From the NCBI GenBank assembly GCA_029891385.1, contig CM057231.1:61797103-61861102 (forward strand): 64,000 nt of DNA, read 5' to 3'. The position numbers were made by a program, and so were the translations under genes. A model generated the notes under the pieces. It was not told the DNA's origin, made no database searches, and saw only the letters and a list, made by a program, of their open reading frames with translations. Position 1 is the first letter of the stretch. Each line of letters opens with the position of its first letter. Shown here one piece after another: positions 1-11,800 of this stretch. The DNA is from Erythroxylum novogranatense. Lineage: Eukaryota; Streptophyta; Magnoliopsida; Malpighiales; Erythroxylaceae.

Positions 1-1080
1 TTTTGTATTTAAAATGATTTTTTTGTAACTCAATGCTTTAGATGCATTTTGAGAAAATGATGATTGTGGCAAGTTTGTATTTTTGGGGATATGATGGAGT
101 GGCTTGAAATGCCCTCTAAAGCTTTGTAATGACTTATGACTTCATATGAATGAAAGAATGCTAAGTTCAAATGTATTTTGAGAAATCCATGTATGTTTAA
201 GCATAGTTCCAAAGTTGTATGGAATTGTTTTGAAATGCATGTGGGTAGATGAATGATGTAAGATTAAGTGAGATTATAGCATGTTGGGAGTGGAATGAAT
301 GAGTTGAGAGGTTTAGAAGTGTATATGGTGTTTGGAATAAGTCAAGAGAGAGTGTAGAGGGTTAGGTTTTGAGTTCTGGATAGATATAAGTCGACTTATT
401 GGACCCATAAGTCGACTTGTGAAGTTTTTGCATAATAAGTCGACTTTTAGATAGATAAGTCGAGTTATTTTCCTCGATAAGTCGACTTGTTGGTGACAAG
501 TCGACTTATTTGCCTCGATAAGTCGAGTTGTTCAGTATAAGTCGAGTTATAGGCTAATTTCCAGCACAGGTCGAGTTGTTAGTCAAGCGTTTTGAGCATT
601 GTTAGAGGTCGAATTTGGTTTTGCAGTCTTCATGAGAGTTGTATATCTAGATGTCTACTTTCAAATGGTGAAAGAGAGAACACATTCTGACCTATATATA
701 AAAAGTTATGGTAATTGTCCCAAAAGAGTTTCAGTTTGAATTTGGAAGTGAGCATGGTCTATTAAATTGGGCATAAACCCCTCATATGACCTCCAAATGA
801 GGTGAGGCTTGAACCATTAGTTTTCTAGGACATGTATCTGTTTCCATATAAAACTTTGTAGCATTTGGAGCTAAATTGATAATAATTAAATAAAAAGCAA
901 GTTAAGGGTTGGTTGAGAGAGCATATTTCAGGTATGAATTCCTTTAGGTTTTTGGAGTGTATCTTGAGTTATATGACTTCGATTGAAGCGATTCTTGTCT
1001 TAAATAAAGCAAGAGTCTTAAGGCTATGATTTACAAGAGAAATTAACATCAATTAGGGTTAAGTAAAATAAACCCTACAA
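1..1080 (+). repeat. LTR-like retrotransposon fragment in inverted orientation
   Basis: No credible ORF is present. The reverse complement of about 600-1,080 matches, by eye, the LTR segment at 6,000-6,460: the same order of phrases is seen (a CAAGAATC..C block, then TATA/ACAACTCAAGATA, then TACAACTCTCATGAAGAC just before a palindrome array). The stretch is therefore probably part of a chromovirus-type LTR lying in the opposite direction to the element at 5,796-14,731. It runs off the left end of the window, and its right border near 1,080 is approximate. Confidence 0.55.
386..579. repeat. Array of about nine palindromic TAAGTCGACTTA motifs
   Basis: Copies of ATAAGTCGACTTAT or close variants (AAGTCGAGTT, ACAAGTCGACTT) begin near 386, 407, 434, 455, 477, 496, 518, 537 and 566, spaced about 20-29 bp. 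The core AAGTCGACTT is a perfect palindrome containing GTCGAC. The spacers are not conserved, so this is an array of short motifs and not a simple satellite. It occupies the same position within its LTR as a different palindrome array at 6,481-6,665. Confidence 0.85.
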
Positions 1081-4000
1081 GGCAAGATGATCAAGTTTCA
1101 TGGTTTACAAGGCAAGAGTTGGATTCCGATAACGAGATCCAGCAGTTGGGGTCCGGTCTCCGGGTCGGTGCCCGACAACCGGTCCGAAATTCAGGCATAA
1201 ACAAACACATTCGTCCCACCATTATTCTCCACAGAGTTATAAGTGCAAAATTATAAACACTTACTAATCGGGGAACCATCTAGGTTACTCACCTAATAAC
1301 TCCCGAGCTAATGCCGGGAAGTCTTTGCAACGTCCGTGGGATGACGTTCCAACTGTGCTTCTATAACAATTAACATAAGTACACATTACCAACTGGATAG
1401 TTAGAAATATCAAACAATGCATATGAAATAAGTAAAACGTGTATAATGCATGTTCATGGCATTCCCGACCCTAATCCAAAATTTTCCCATCATAAAAATT
1501 CCATCTAAAAATTAGAAATCTAACGGCACCGAAATTCCTCAATTCGGGCCTCGATTGGCCCAAAAATAAATAAAACAGTGATCACAGAACAATTACTCGA
1601 ACCCACGTCAATTTTCCGTTCAAAAATTCCCAATCTCTCACAAAATGCAATTTAATATTTTATAAATCCGATGCCTCAAGAATCAGGTCAATCGAACGTC
1701 GGACGGAAAAGTTATTCACGAAAGAAACCAAAATTCATATTAAACAATTAATATCTAAATATACATAACCCTTATTTCCTTCTTCTTCTTTTTTTTCCTG
1801 ATTTCCAACCATACTTCCAACACCCATAACTCTTTGCACACAATTCTGAAAATCATAAACCATTCCTCAGTGGAAAGATCATGAAAACCTCTACAATTCT
1901 CAAGAAGACCATAAAAATCAATTTCACCCCTAAGGGTGTCAAAAATCCAATCAAACCTACTGCCTACTCAAAACCTATCACAACAGGGAAGTACATTGCA
2001 AATTCAGTAACTCTTTGATTCTTCAGTCAACAATTACACAATAAATAAGGAAGAAATATCACAATGTTATCTACAACTTTCATGAACAACCCAAAATCAA
2101 ATTCACTTGCTAACTAAGTCAAACAATTCACCAAAGCATCAGCCCTCTGAAATCAACCAATCTGGACAGTAATTTTCCAAACAGCATATCTCTTAGCAAA
2201 AATGTCACGAAAATCACTACCTTATATCACTGAAAAGATAAGATCTCAAAATTCAATTTTCATGAAGAGCTCAAAATCCAATTCGATCTCTAACAATTTC
2301 AAAACTGTTATGGAAGTTTCTACCATGATTAGCAATTCCCAACTTAATGCAGGTTCAGTTTTCTTTTTAATCATAACTCCCAAATCTGACCTTAAAAAAT
2401 TACATGCCATACATCCTTTTCAAGATAATTTCTTCCTCTACAACTTTGCAGAAGATCACCAAAGCCAATTCAAGTCACAAAAATTGCTAAAATTGCTTCC
2501 AATTAGAAAGCTCACAAAATAAACAATTAGGCCTAGCCTTCCACAAGTGACAGAAAATCAGTCAACATTCCACAATACATAACTCCCAATATACAGATCA
2601 AAAAATAGCAAAATCATTGAGAATGGAAAGCTAACTTAATATGATTCAACATTCATGAAGACCATTTTCCCAAATTCCATATAGATTAATTTAGAAAAAT
2701 CAGCAAAACTCTTTGGTCCTAGTGTCGGTTACTGTTCACAGACAATAAAACAGAAACTTCTAGAATTACAATTTAACACCACCTATTTCACACAAAATTG
2801 TAGCCAACATCCCAAAGTTTAATTGGGCACAAACCTCACCTCATTTTCTCACCTACACAATTAGTTATGATCAAAACATTGCAATAGGGTCAAAATTCAT
2901 TTCCCAGCTTTCAACTTCAACCTAACTCCTATCACTTCTAACACCTATAACACATCACTAAGCATCCATTTACACCTCTAATTCAACCACAAAATCATCA
3001 CAACATGTACTTGCATAATTACACAAAAGTTGGCAGCACAAACATCATTAACTATCTTTACTTTTCCATGCATCAAGACTTCCAAAAAGCAAGCCAAAAC
3101 CAAGCCAAATCAATGTAAACCACATTCTTCCACTCACCCTCACTCAAGCATGTATTAAACCCATTCAAACCTACCACTTTCATGATCAAATAAATGCTTA
3201 AAGGATCTCCATGAATGCTTCTAACTACCAAAAGAATAAAAACAAACATCACTTCTCACCTTAAACAAGTTTTAAGCTTTCAAATCTCCAAGTCTTTAAA
3301 CCTCTCCACACTTCCTACCTTAATACCTCACCCACGGTTTCCATAAGCATAACAAAGATCATCATCAACTCAAGGTGTGAGCTAGCTTTACATGAGAAGG
3401 AGGAAGAAGCAAGCAAAAAACAAGAAACCTTCTTGGATGAAGAAGACACCAACGAAGAAGAAGAGAAACTCACCGAGGAAGGAGAAACAAGGTTTGGATG
3501 AGAGAAATCAATGCCCTTCTTAAGTAATTCATTTATTTAAAGAGCCAAGGAAAGTCGTAGGTGATGAGTGGAAGAAGACAAAGCTAATTAATTCAAAAGG
3601 GACACTTGGCTATTACGGAGAAAAGACAAAATCTAAGTTAACATTAATTAATACCTTTTAACCCTAATACAAATTAATCAATGCTAATGGCTCTTTAAAA
3701 AATTCCTAAAATCATTTATCCAATAATCTCATGTCATTAGGCAGTCCCTTTCAAGATGAAAAATTCACTTTCGATCACCCGTTGAAAATTTTCCGGTCCG
3801 GGAAAATAACCCGAAAAATTCCAAAAAAATTCTCATAAATTCCTAAAAATGTAAAACACTAAATGACGCACTCCGAATAATTTTTTAAAAAATAATTTTC
3901 ACATAAATTTCACAAAAGATCACAATTAGACACTTATGTCGGGAAATGTCATGAATGCAAGTATACCATGTGCATGTGCAAAACAATCATCATTTATAGA

Positions 4001-4097
4001 GGCTATATGATATATGTTCATGCCGAGATATAATTCAATACTCCTAACTCGTCCCAATTTACTAAAATACCCTTCCCATCGGTGATGGGATGTTACA
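1081..4097 (-). repeat. Probable solo or truncated chromovirus-type LTR
   Basis: The right edge reads GGTGATGGGATGTTACA, so on the minus strand the sequence opens with TGTAACATCCCATCACC, a typical start of Tekay/Del-like plant LTRs. No gag or pol lies next to it. The interior (about 1,800-2,700) contains several diverged copies of a unit of about 170-180 bp built around CATAACTC..CCAAA, GGAAAG and CTACAACTTTCATGAAGA. The same unit recurs at 6,890-7,260, 11,800-11,960 and 14,050-14,345. The left edge is not resolved. A short ORF at 2,202-2,522 has no recognisable protein features. Confidence 0.5.
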
Positions 4098-4980
4098 ACG
4101 ATCGTGGCCTACTTGCCACGATCTTGACAGAAAGCTCAGATGTGGCCCATGATCATGGCATGTAGGGCCACGATCATGACATGCGTCGGACACAGACGAG
4201 CAAAAACTAAAAATGTCAAGTTTTGAGGAATTTTTCGGACCTTTTTAACCCTAAAAAAACCCTAGGGTTGCTCAGAACACAAGCGGTATTTAAAGAATGA
4301 GACAAAGAAGAGAAGAGAAGCTTTTGCATCAACCATTTTCAAAGAAACCCTAGAGAGAATTGTTGAGAGATAAAGAAAGAGAAGAAGGAAGAGATAAGTA
4401 GAAAAGAAGCCGACTCGATGTACTTCCTAGATCAAGAGTTTCCAGAAGTCACTGCCTCCCATCTCCGTTCAGATCGTATTTCCTATTTATTTTCCATTTT
4501 TATTATTGTATAGAATTGGGAATAATAGTAAGATGATAAGATTTTTGAATGTTGAGATGTTCTAAACTCACCTTTGGAGGTTTTATCTTTGATTTAATGA
4601 AATTTGATTGTTTGTATTTTTACTGAATTTATTTTGATTTAATTTCTACAATTGCATAATTTGGTGATAAACTAAGAGGGTGAATCGAGTAAAAAATAAT
4701 TAAATTGGGCTAGCGAGAGTTAGGTGATTTAATAGAACGAGAATTAAATCAAATTGGTAAATTGTGCGAAGAGAGATCTTCCATAGACTCTCGATAGTTT
4801 TTTGGACAACTTCAAATCTAATTAGGATTTTATATCAACAATTAAACACATATCAATAATGCTAGGTCTCTGCATTTAGAGAAAGAATATTAAACCATTC
4901 AGATGCCATAGTCCTTCTTTTGTGAGCTTAAGTGCTTGATCTTTTGAGCTAAATCTAAAGAGGAATAGGTGATTTTCACT
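4098..4980 (+). repeat. Athila-like LTR fragment with CCACGATCGTGG motifs
   Basis: The segment starts at ACGATCGTGGCC immediately after the chromovirus LTR end and has the same order of blocks as the split LTR at 15,120-15,448 plus 43,179-43,900: CCACGATNNTGG palindromes at 4,098-4,190, a purine-rich AGAGAAGAAGGAAG stretch, GATGTTCTAA, a TTTGATTTAATG block, then GAGGGTGAATCGAGTA and CGAAGAGAGATCT. The similarity fades after about 4,860. It is probably the 3' two-thirds of a related LTR, truncated on its left by the neighbouring LTR. Confidence 0.5.
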
Positions 4981-5795
4981 CAATAACACCTCCTGATGGC
5001 CTTTGAATCTTTAACATTTCATTGCCTATAACTTCATCACTAGAAAGGCTAGTCTCTGTCCTAAAAAGAAACCAACCAAAGTTGATTCCTTAAAACTTGC
5101 CCCTAATTTTAAAACTTAAGGGAGGTTGAAACAATGGTTGAGCTATCTCTAATGATGGGTGAAATTGACTGGAGGAAAAAGTAAGTGGAGTCTCCAAGTA
5201 CATATTTCCAATTCGTAGGTTTCAAATGAGGAAAGGTCCATAACGTTGGAACCTAAGTGGGAGAGGGAGAGGAAGGATAAGGTGAGGGTTGAGCTAAGTG
5301 TTAAGAAGTGAGGGTTTTCTATATCACAGAGTGACAAGTAGGGGAAGAGAGTAAAGATGGAAAGTCTGTTACAAAATGAGAGGCATTATTCTTTGAAACT
5401 TGTGTTGGTTATAACTTTTATACAAAAAAGGAAAACAATATGGTATAAACATAATGTCTTGTTGGACCTATGTTCATTGTGCTTATTAATAAAAACTTTA
5501 TATTTATAGAGTATCTAAACAATATGAGTCTAAAAGGGGTGCATGTTGGACCTATGATATTTGTGGTTTTTATTTTAAGAGTTTTTTGGGATATAAAGAA
5601 AATTGATGGGACTATTATGAGGAGACATGTATGACATAAAAGAATTAGAGTATCTTAAGATAAGAAAAGATTAACTTTGTAAGAACAAAAGAAGATTTAA
5701 TTAAGAGTTAAGTGAAGAACATCAAGAATTCAAGATCCATGAGAATAGTTTCTCACATCTTATTAACTATCTTGTTTATTATTAGTCTTGTTTGT
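4981..5795. other. Unassigned AT-rich sequence, no gene seen
   Basis: No ORF, RNA gene or recognised repeat was found. Its far right end, TTTGT at 5,791-5,795, matches TTTGT at 14,732-14,736. It may therefore be the left flank of the chromovirus insertion, but a five-base match alone is weak. Confidence 0.4.
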
Positions 5796-7999
5796 TGGAA
5801 CCCCACCCTGGTGAGACACGTGTCCGACGTCCTACGTGACGTCTGGACGGGCAACCCACAAGAGAGGGATTCCTCACCATGAAAGAAAACTTGTTTCCGG
5901 AATTTAACCTGCAAAATCATGAACCTTATGCTTATTACCTTGCAGGGTCATTAGCTATAACTCTACATTCGTGGTGAGCGCACACTAATTTACCACAAAA
6001 TCATAAGTTGACTTATTCATAGAAATTGTATCTCTAAGCCTCTAGTTTGTTTTGAAGCAAGAATCACCTCAAACGGAGTTATACAACTCAAGATATGCTT
6101 AAAAAGCCTAAAGGGCTCATACTCCAAATATGATCTCCTAACCGACCTCTCACTTACTTTAATGCTAACTTCCTCAATTTAACTCCAAAGGTTACAATTT
6201 TTTATGGAGAGAAATATATATGTCTTTGAAATCCAATGGTCCAATAATTTCTTGAATTGGAGGTCGTATGAGAGAGTTATGCCGAAAAGGGTAACCCATG
6301 TTTACACCCTAAGTCAATTTGAACCTCTCTTGGCGCGATCACCATAAGTTTCGATTTAAAAATCTGATTAAGTTCGTTTTGAACCATTAGAAAGAGGACA
6401 TCCAGAAATACAACTCTCATGAAGACCTTAAAATCAAATTAGGTCTCTAACTATGTCCAAAATCATCATATTTCCCGTAGATGTCCGTTAAGCGGACATC
6501 CATGTCCGTTTAAATGACATGAATCGAGTGAAGGATGTCATATGACCCGAGAATGTTCGTTAAACGGACATGCATGTCCGTTTAATGGACATTGACTAGC
6601 CAAGGGGTGTTTTTACACTCGAGAATGTCCATTAAACGGACTTCCATGTCCGTTTAACGGACATTGGGGTTCCCCAAAGCCCCCAATGCCTCTTCAAAGC
6701 CTCCAATCTTCAACCTAACATCATAAACACTTGCACACTTCACAAATTCACTCATTCTAAAGCTTAAACACTTCATAAAACCTCCAACTCCAAGTGCAAC
6801 TCATCAAGTTCTCAAATTTCAACTTAATTAGTTCATCAAAACCATGAATTTCAAACATCAATCATCAAAGCTATCATAAACACACAAGCCATATGAACAG
6901 CAAAATGAACCGTAACTGTATTCTTCCAATCCTCATAACTTCTTACTCCAAATTCCAAAAATTTCATATTATACCTCAATGGAAAGATAACAAGATGCTT
7001 TACAACTTTCAGGAAGGATGAAAAAGTCAAATCCATCATTAAAAGAGGTAAAAACTCACTCAAAGGTACTGCTCATATAAGGACCAATGAAACAATAACA
7101 TAGTCATATGAATAGTAACTGAATGTATTCCCAACTTCATAACTTCTTAACCCTAAGTCCAAAATTGACATATCAGATATCATTGGAAATCTCTAAACAT
7201 ATACTACAATCTTCAAGAAGACCTCCCATTCCAAATCAAGCTCTAAGAGGGTCTAAAACCTAAGCGAAGTTTCTATCAAATTTTGCAAAAATTTGACAAC
7301 ACCTCCTTTGAAAATTCAACTAACCAAACTTCAATCTAAACACCATCACCTGCATAAAACTCAATATTCACAATCTTCAATCTTTCAACTACCAAACCCA
7401 ATCCAAAAATCCCACAACTACTCAAATGGTAGCAAAAGCAAGCTTATATCTCTCTTCTTCTTCTTCTTCTTCTCCTTCCCTTGGCCGAAAGTCACCTCTT
7501 TTCTCCTTTCTTTGTAGTTTCGTAGCTCTTCTAAATGACTTAAGGAAAACTCTTTCTAACTTATAAACCTAAGCTAAAACTACGTAGTTTCATAACCCCT
7601 CTTCTTTTCACTTGACAATTTGCATGGCTCTCTTTATTTCATATGGCTACTACATATTCTTTCCTTCTTTCCTTATAAATTTCGAAGCTTCCCTCATTCA
7701 TATGACCCTATCCCATTTTGCTTCTTTTCTTCTTGTTTTAATGGTATTTAAAAGACTACTATACACCTCCTTCTTAGCTTTGTACTTTAAAAACATAAGC
7801 AAACTTCTTAAATTACCCCTACATCATCTTATTCTTTTTAATTCTAACAATTCATTAAAATTCCAATTTTAACTAAATACCCCCAATTAATTTCTATTAA
7901 CTAAGTACTAAAAATCTCAAATTATTCTAATTAAAAGAAATTATCAATCTAAACCTCAAAATAAAATAAAACATGCTTAATGCGAATCGGGGCCCAACA
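5796..7999 (-). repeat. 3' LTR of the chromovirus
   Basis: The right edge is ..GGGCCCAACA followed directly by a pyrimidine tract (the polypurine tract on the minus strand), so the LTR starts TGTTGGGCCC on the coding strand. The left edge is TGGAACCCCACC (or TGTTGGAACC three bases earlier). Within it are a palindrome array (6,481-6,665), two diverged copies of the GGAAAG../TACAACTTTC unit (6,890-7,260), and a CTT-rich run at 7,455-7,475. Small ORFs at 7,293 and 7,612 look non-coding. Confidence 0.65.
6481..6665. repeat. Tandem array of GTCCGTTTAACGGAC palindromes
   Basis: There are three cassettes about 72 bp apart (6,481, 6,553, 6,624), each with two near-palindromes of the form ATGTCCGTTTAACGGACAT separated by a few bases. 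The last copy, 6,645-6,663, is a perfect palindrome. It sits at the LTR position where the inverted related LTR (386-579) carries unrelated TAAGTCGACTTA motifs. Confidence 0.85.
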
Positions 8000-8966
8000 T
8001 TTCTCCCCTCCTTAAAAGAATCTCGTCCTCAAAATTCTTACCTGAATCACTGAAGAGATGGAGATACTTCTCCTTCATAGCTTCCAATGGCTCCCACGTG
8101 GCCTCTTCCACTGAATGGTTCCTCCATAAGACTTTTACCAACTGCACTGTCTTGTTCCTAAGAACCTTTTCTTTTGTATCCAAAATCTGCACTGGAAACT
8201 CCTCATAACTCAAGTCATCACTCAACTGGACTTCATCAGCTTGAATGACATGAGAAGGATCTGATCGATATCTCCTCAACATAGAAACATGAAACACATC
8301 ATGAATCTGTGAGAGCTCAGGAGGCAATGCTAACTTGTAAGCCAACGGACCGATCCGCTCCAGAATCTCATAAAGCCCCACATACCTCGGACTCAGCTTA
8401 CCCTTTCTCCCAAATCTCAGGATCCCTTTCCAAGGAGAAGTCTTGAGAAAAACTTTCTCGCCGACCTCAAACTCCATTTCTTTCCTGTGAGCATCTTTAT
8501 AACTTTTCATCCTATCCTGATCTACTTTTAGTCTATGCTTAATTAAGTTGACCTTATTAACAGTCATCTGAATCAACTCTGGACCCAAAAGTTTCATGTC
8601 TCCCTCTTCATCCCAATATACCGGAGTCCTACATCTCCTCCCATACAGAGCTTCATAAGGAGCCATCTGAATGCTCGAATGATACGAATTATTGTAAACA
8701 AATTCGATCAATGGCAAGTGCTCATCCCATGCTCCTATAAAATCCATCACACATGCCCTGAGCATTCCCTCAAGAGTCCGAATGGTCCTCTCAGATTGAC
8801 CATCGATCTGAGGATGGAAAGTAGTGTTGAAACTCAACTTAGTGCCTAGAGCTTCCTGCAAACTGCCCCAAAATCTCGAAGTAAAACAAGGATTCCTATC
8901 AGACACAATCGAATCCGGGATCCCATGCAATCTCACAACCTCATCAATGTACTTCTTGGCTAGCAC
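7977..8966 (-). pseudogene. Chromovirus integrase C-terminal half with chromodomain
   Basis: This open frame covers the integrase core from VVRLHGIPDSIVSDR through SERTIRTLEG, where the second catalytic Asp (in VSDR) and the catalytic Glu (in GQSERT) are kept. The GPY/F-type region follows (residues about 200-235), then a chromodomain near the C-terminus recognised by FPVQILDTKEK, VLWRNHSVEEATWEP and the final aromatic residues. Integrase inserts the cDNA, and the chromodomain is thought to guide insertion to heterochromatin. The frame is out of register with the upstream ORF ending at 8,960, so a frameshift lies near 8,960-8,966. The C-terminus runs through the polypurine tract into the LTR. 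Confidence 0.85.
8000..8014 (-). other. Polypurine tract of the chromovirus
   Basis: The minus strand reads AAGGAGGGGAGAAA immediately before TGTTGGGCCC. This is the expected plus-strand priming site abutting a 3' LTR and fixes the LTR edge at 7,999. Confidence 0.75.
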
Positions 8967-9988
8967 GTGCAGAGGATCTGTCTGCTGATTGCCAGAAAAT
9001 GGGTTGATTTCGTCAATCTATCCACAATCACCCATATGGCATCATGCCTCCTACTGGTCCTAGGTAATCCCATCAGAAAATCCATAGTCACTTTCTGCCA
9101 CTTCCACTCCAGAATAGATAAGGGCCTCAACTGACCTGAAGGTGCCTGATGCTCAGCCTTGAATTGCTGACACACCAGACACTTACTCACATACTCATCC
9201 ACATCCTTTTTTATACCTCTCCACCAAAAATACTCCTTGAGATCCCTGTACATCCTGGTGCTACCTGGGTGCATAGCATAAGGTGCATTATGCGCCACAT
9301 CCAGAATCTCATCTCTCACCTTCTTGACATCAGTAATACAGAGCCTATTCCTGACTATCAGGAGTCCATCATCACTCAAAACCATATCGAACTTCTTACC
9401 CCTCTGCATCTCTTCTCGCAACTCATTCAATTCTGGATCCTGAACTTGCAATTCTCTCACTTTTTCTCTGAGAATCGGTCTTACCTGAAAAGTGGCAACC
9501 ATACAATCAGATTCCTCCTGCTTAAGACTGATTATGAGCTTAGTCATTTCTTCCAATAGTGGCAGATAGACTGTCTGAACATATGCTATGGAAGACTTCC
9601 TACTCAAGGCATCTGCAACCACATTGGCCTTACCTGGATGATACTCAATCAACAGGTCATAATCTTTGAGCAGCTTAATACATCTCCTCTGTCTCAAATT
9701 CAGCTCCTTTTGACTCAACAAGTATTTAAGACTCTTGTGATCTGTAAAGATCCTGGTTTGCACTCCATACAGATAATGCCTCCAGATTTTCAAGGTAAAG
9801 ATCACAGCTGCTAACTCTAGATTGTGGGTCGGATAATTCACCTCGTAAGGCTTTAGCTGCTGTGAGGCATAAGCTATCACCTTATCTCCCTGCATAAGTA
9901 CACATCCTAACCCCTTTCTGGAAGCATCACTATACACAGTATAACTCCCCTGTCCTGTGGGCAAAGCCAGAACTGGTGTACTAGTCAA
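8960..9988 (-). pseudogene. Chromovirus RNase H and integrase N-terminal part
   Basis: The first part carries RNase H motifs: [15 protein letters not shown] (Asp), [19 protein letters not shown] (Glu), TDHKSLKYL (Asp) and [10 protein letters not shown]. After a spacer comes the integrase HHCC zinc-binding domain ([10 protein letters not shown] .. CLVCQQFK) and the first catalytic Asp in [10 protein letters not shown]. It would remove the RNA template and start the integrase. The ORF ends at a frameshift that separates it from the rest of the integrase. An overlapping + strand ORF at 9,149 is a shadow. Confidence 0.85.
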
Positions 9989-10950
9989 TCTGTGCTTGAG
10001 CTCCTCAAAGTTCTGCTGGCACTCATCACTCGAGACAAACTTCTAGTTCTTCCTCAATAGTTTGGTCAAAGGAGCAGCAATCCTGGAGAATCCCTCCACA
10101 AATCTCCTGTAGTAGCCTGCTAAACCCAGAAAGCTCCTTACCTCACCATCGCCATGGTGAGACATGCCATTCACTACAGCTTCAATCTTCTTTGGGTCCA
10201 CATGCACCCCACTCTCAGAAATAATGTGACCCAAGAAGATCACTTCATGAAGCCAAAATTCACATTTAGTGAATTTGGCATAAAGCTCTCTCTCCCTCAA
10301 CCTCTGCAATACAATCCTCAAATGCTCCTCATGTTCTCCCTCACTCCTGGAATATACCAGAATATCATCGATGAACACGATAAAAACCGATCCAAAAAGT
10401 CCTTAAAAACCCTATTCATCAAATCCATAAAAGCAGCAGGAGCATTGGTCAGTCCAAAAGGCATAACCAAAAACTCATAATGGCCATACCGTGTTCTGAA
10501 AGCTGTCTTGCTCACATCAAACTCTTTAATCCTGAGTTAATGGTAGCCAAACCTGAGATCAATCTTAGAGAAGACCGTTGCCTCCTGCAGCTGATCAAAC
10601 AAGTCATCTATCCGAGGTAGAGGATATTTGTTTTTAACTGTCACCTTGTTAATCCTCCTGTAGTCAATGCACATCCTCCAAGTTCCATCTTTCTTTTTAA
10701 CAAACAAGACCGGCGTTTCCTAAGGTGAGGTACTCGGCCTAATAAACCCCTTTTCTAATAAATCCTCCAACTTCTCCTTAAGCTCCTTCAGCTCAGCTGG
10801 AGCCATCCTGTACAGTGAAATAGAAATAGGAGCCGTCCCGGAAGCCAAGTCAATAGGAAACTCAATCTCCCTCTCCGGTGGCAAACCGGGCAACTCCTCT
10901 GAAAACACATCAGGAAATTCCCTCACAATGAAAATATCCTCCACCCAGCT
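9989..10950 (-). pseudogene. Chromovirus reverse transcriptase, interrupted
   Basis: In order on the minus strand: [21 protein letters not shown] (pre-RT), GFIRPSTSP, a stop, [27 protein letters not shown], a stop, [21 protein letters not shown], a frameshift near 10,380, then [11 protein letters not shown] (catalytic Asp pair) and [16 protein letters not shown]. The first stop replaces the Trp expected after TSP (TGG to TAG), with neighbouring G-to-A changes. The second replaces Gln (CAA to TAA). Both fit cytosine deamination. The RT is not functional as it stands. Confidence 0.85.
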
Positions 10951-10953
10951 CTC

Positions 10954-11412
10954 CTATAAACTGGTATCCACTACACACGCCAAGAAAGCCTCACAACCTC
11001 TTCCCATCAGTTTATCAGCTAACAAAGCTGAAACAAGCCTTGGCAGTGTCAACTTTCTGTCCCCTCTGAAAATTACCTTCCGACCCTCACCCAAATCAAA
11101 CTCCACTTCCTTTCGACCACAATCAAGCTTCGCCTTATATTTTTCCATTACGTCCATTCCGAAAATAACGTCCAACCCCTTCAGATCTAGAGGTAGCAGA
11201 TCTACTACCAAACTAGATCCCTCGATCACAAGCTCACAATCTCTAAAGATCCAGCTTACAATGTCATTTCTCCCTAAAGGAGTGCTAACAAGTAGAAAAT
11301 TATCCAAAAGAACTGACTGCATACTAGGCAATATCATATTTGCAGAGACATAGGAATGTGTAGAACCAGAATCAAATAGAACATACACATCAGAATGAAA
11401 GAGCCGAGCCAT
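10954..11412 (-). pseudogene. Chromovirus aspartic protease domain
   Basis: The motif YVLFDSGSTHSYVS is the retroviral-type protease active site (Asp-Ser-Gly), followed by the flap region DIVSWIFRDCELVIEG and LPLDLKGLDVIFGMD, typical of Ty3/gypsy proteases (retropepsin-like). It would cleave Gag-Pol. It is joined to the zinc knuckle upstream and to pre-RT downstream, with a frame break at about 10,950. Confidence 0.8.
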
Positions 11413-11800
11413 ACCAGTAACAACCTCCGATCGGCTAGAGCCTCCTCCCGTGTCATAGCAAACACTCTAGCTTATGCTTGCCCTCTCGGCCTCCCTGGAG
11501 GAATAGGCTTCCTAATCGACCTGAATGCCCACCCCAAAGAAATGGTTTGGTCCCTACTGTCTCTGCTCTCCTCTGAGCCTGTGGTTGAGATCCTTCCCCT
11601 CTGGCCATCTGAGGACAGTCTTTAATCCGGTGTCCCTTCTCTCCACACTTGAAGCAAGCACCCAAAAGCTTGTAACACTCACCCCGATGTAACTTCCCAC
11701 AGTATTCACATTGGGGGTTCTGGTTCCTACTTCTCTCTGTTCTGTTATTTCCTCCCACTGAGGAAGCCTGTATAGTAACTGAACTAGTTCTAACCCCCAT
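11413..11800 (-). pseudogene. Chromovirus Gag C-terminal remnant with zinc knuckle
   Basis: Only the nucleocapsid end remains: CEYCGKLHRGECYKLLGACF is followed by the CCHC knuckle CFKCGEKGHRIKDCPQM. The several hundred residues of capsid expected upstream are absent. The reading frame passes near 11,800 straight into LTR-like sequence, with CATAA present in both, so a deletion at short homology is likely. Confidence 0.75.

Noticed and set aside
386..579. CRISPR-like array
   Set aside because: Motifs are short, imperfect and 20-29 bp apart with no unique-spacer structure, and the DNA is a plant genome.
2202..2522. 106-codon + strand ORF
   Set aside because: It lies in LTR-like sequence, has no domain or homologous feel, and overlaps the diverged LTR units.
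7293..7872. Two ORFs of 74 and 86 codons
   Set aside because: Low-complexity LTR sequence (Phe/Ser-rich from CTT runs) with no recognisable protein features.
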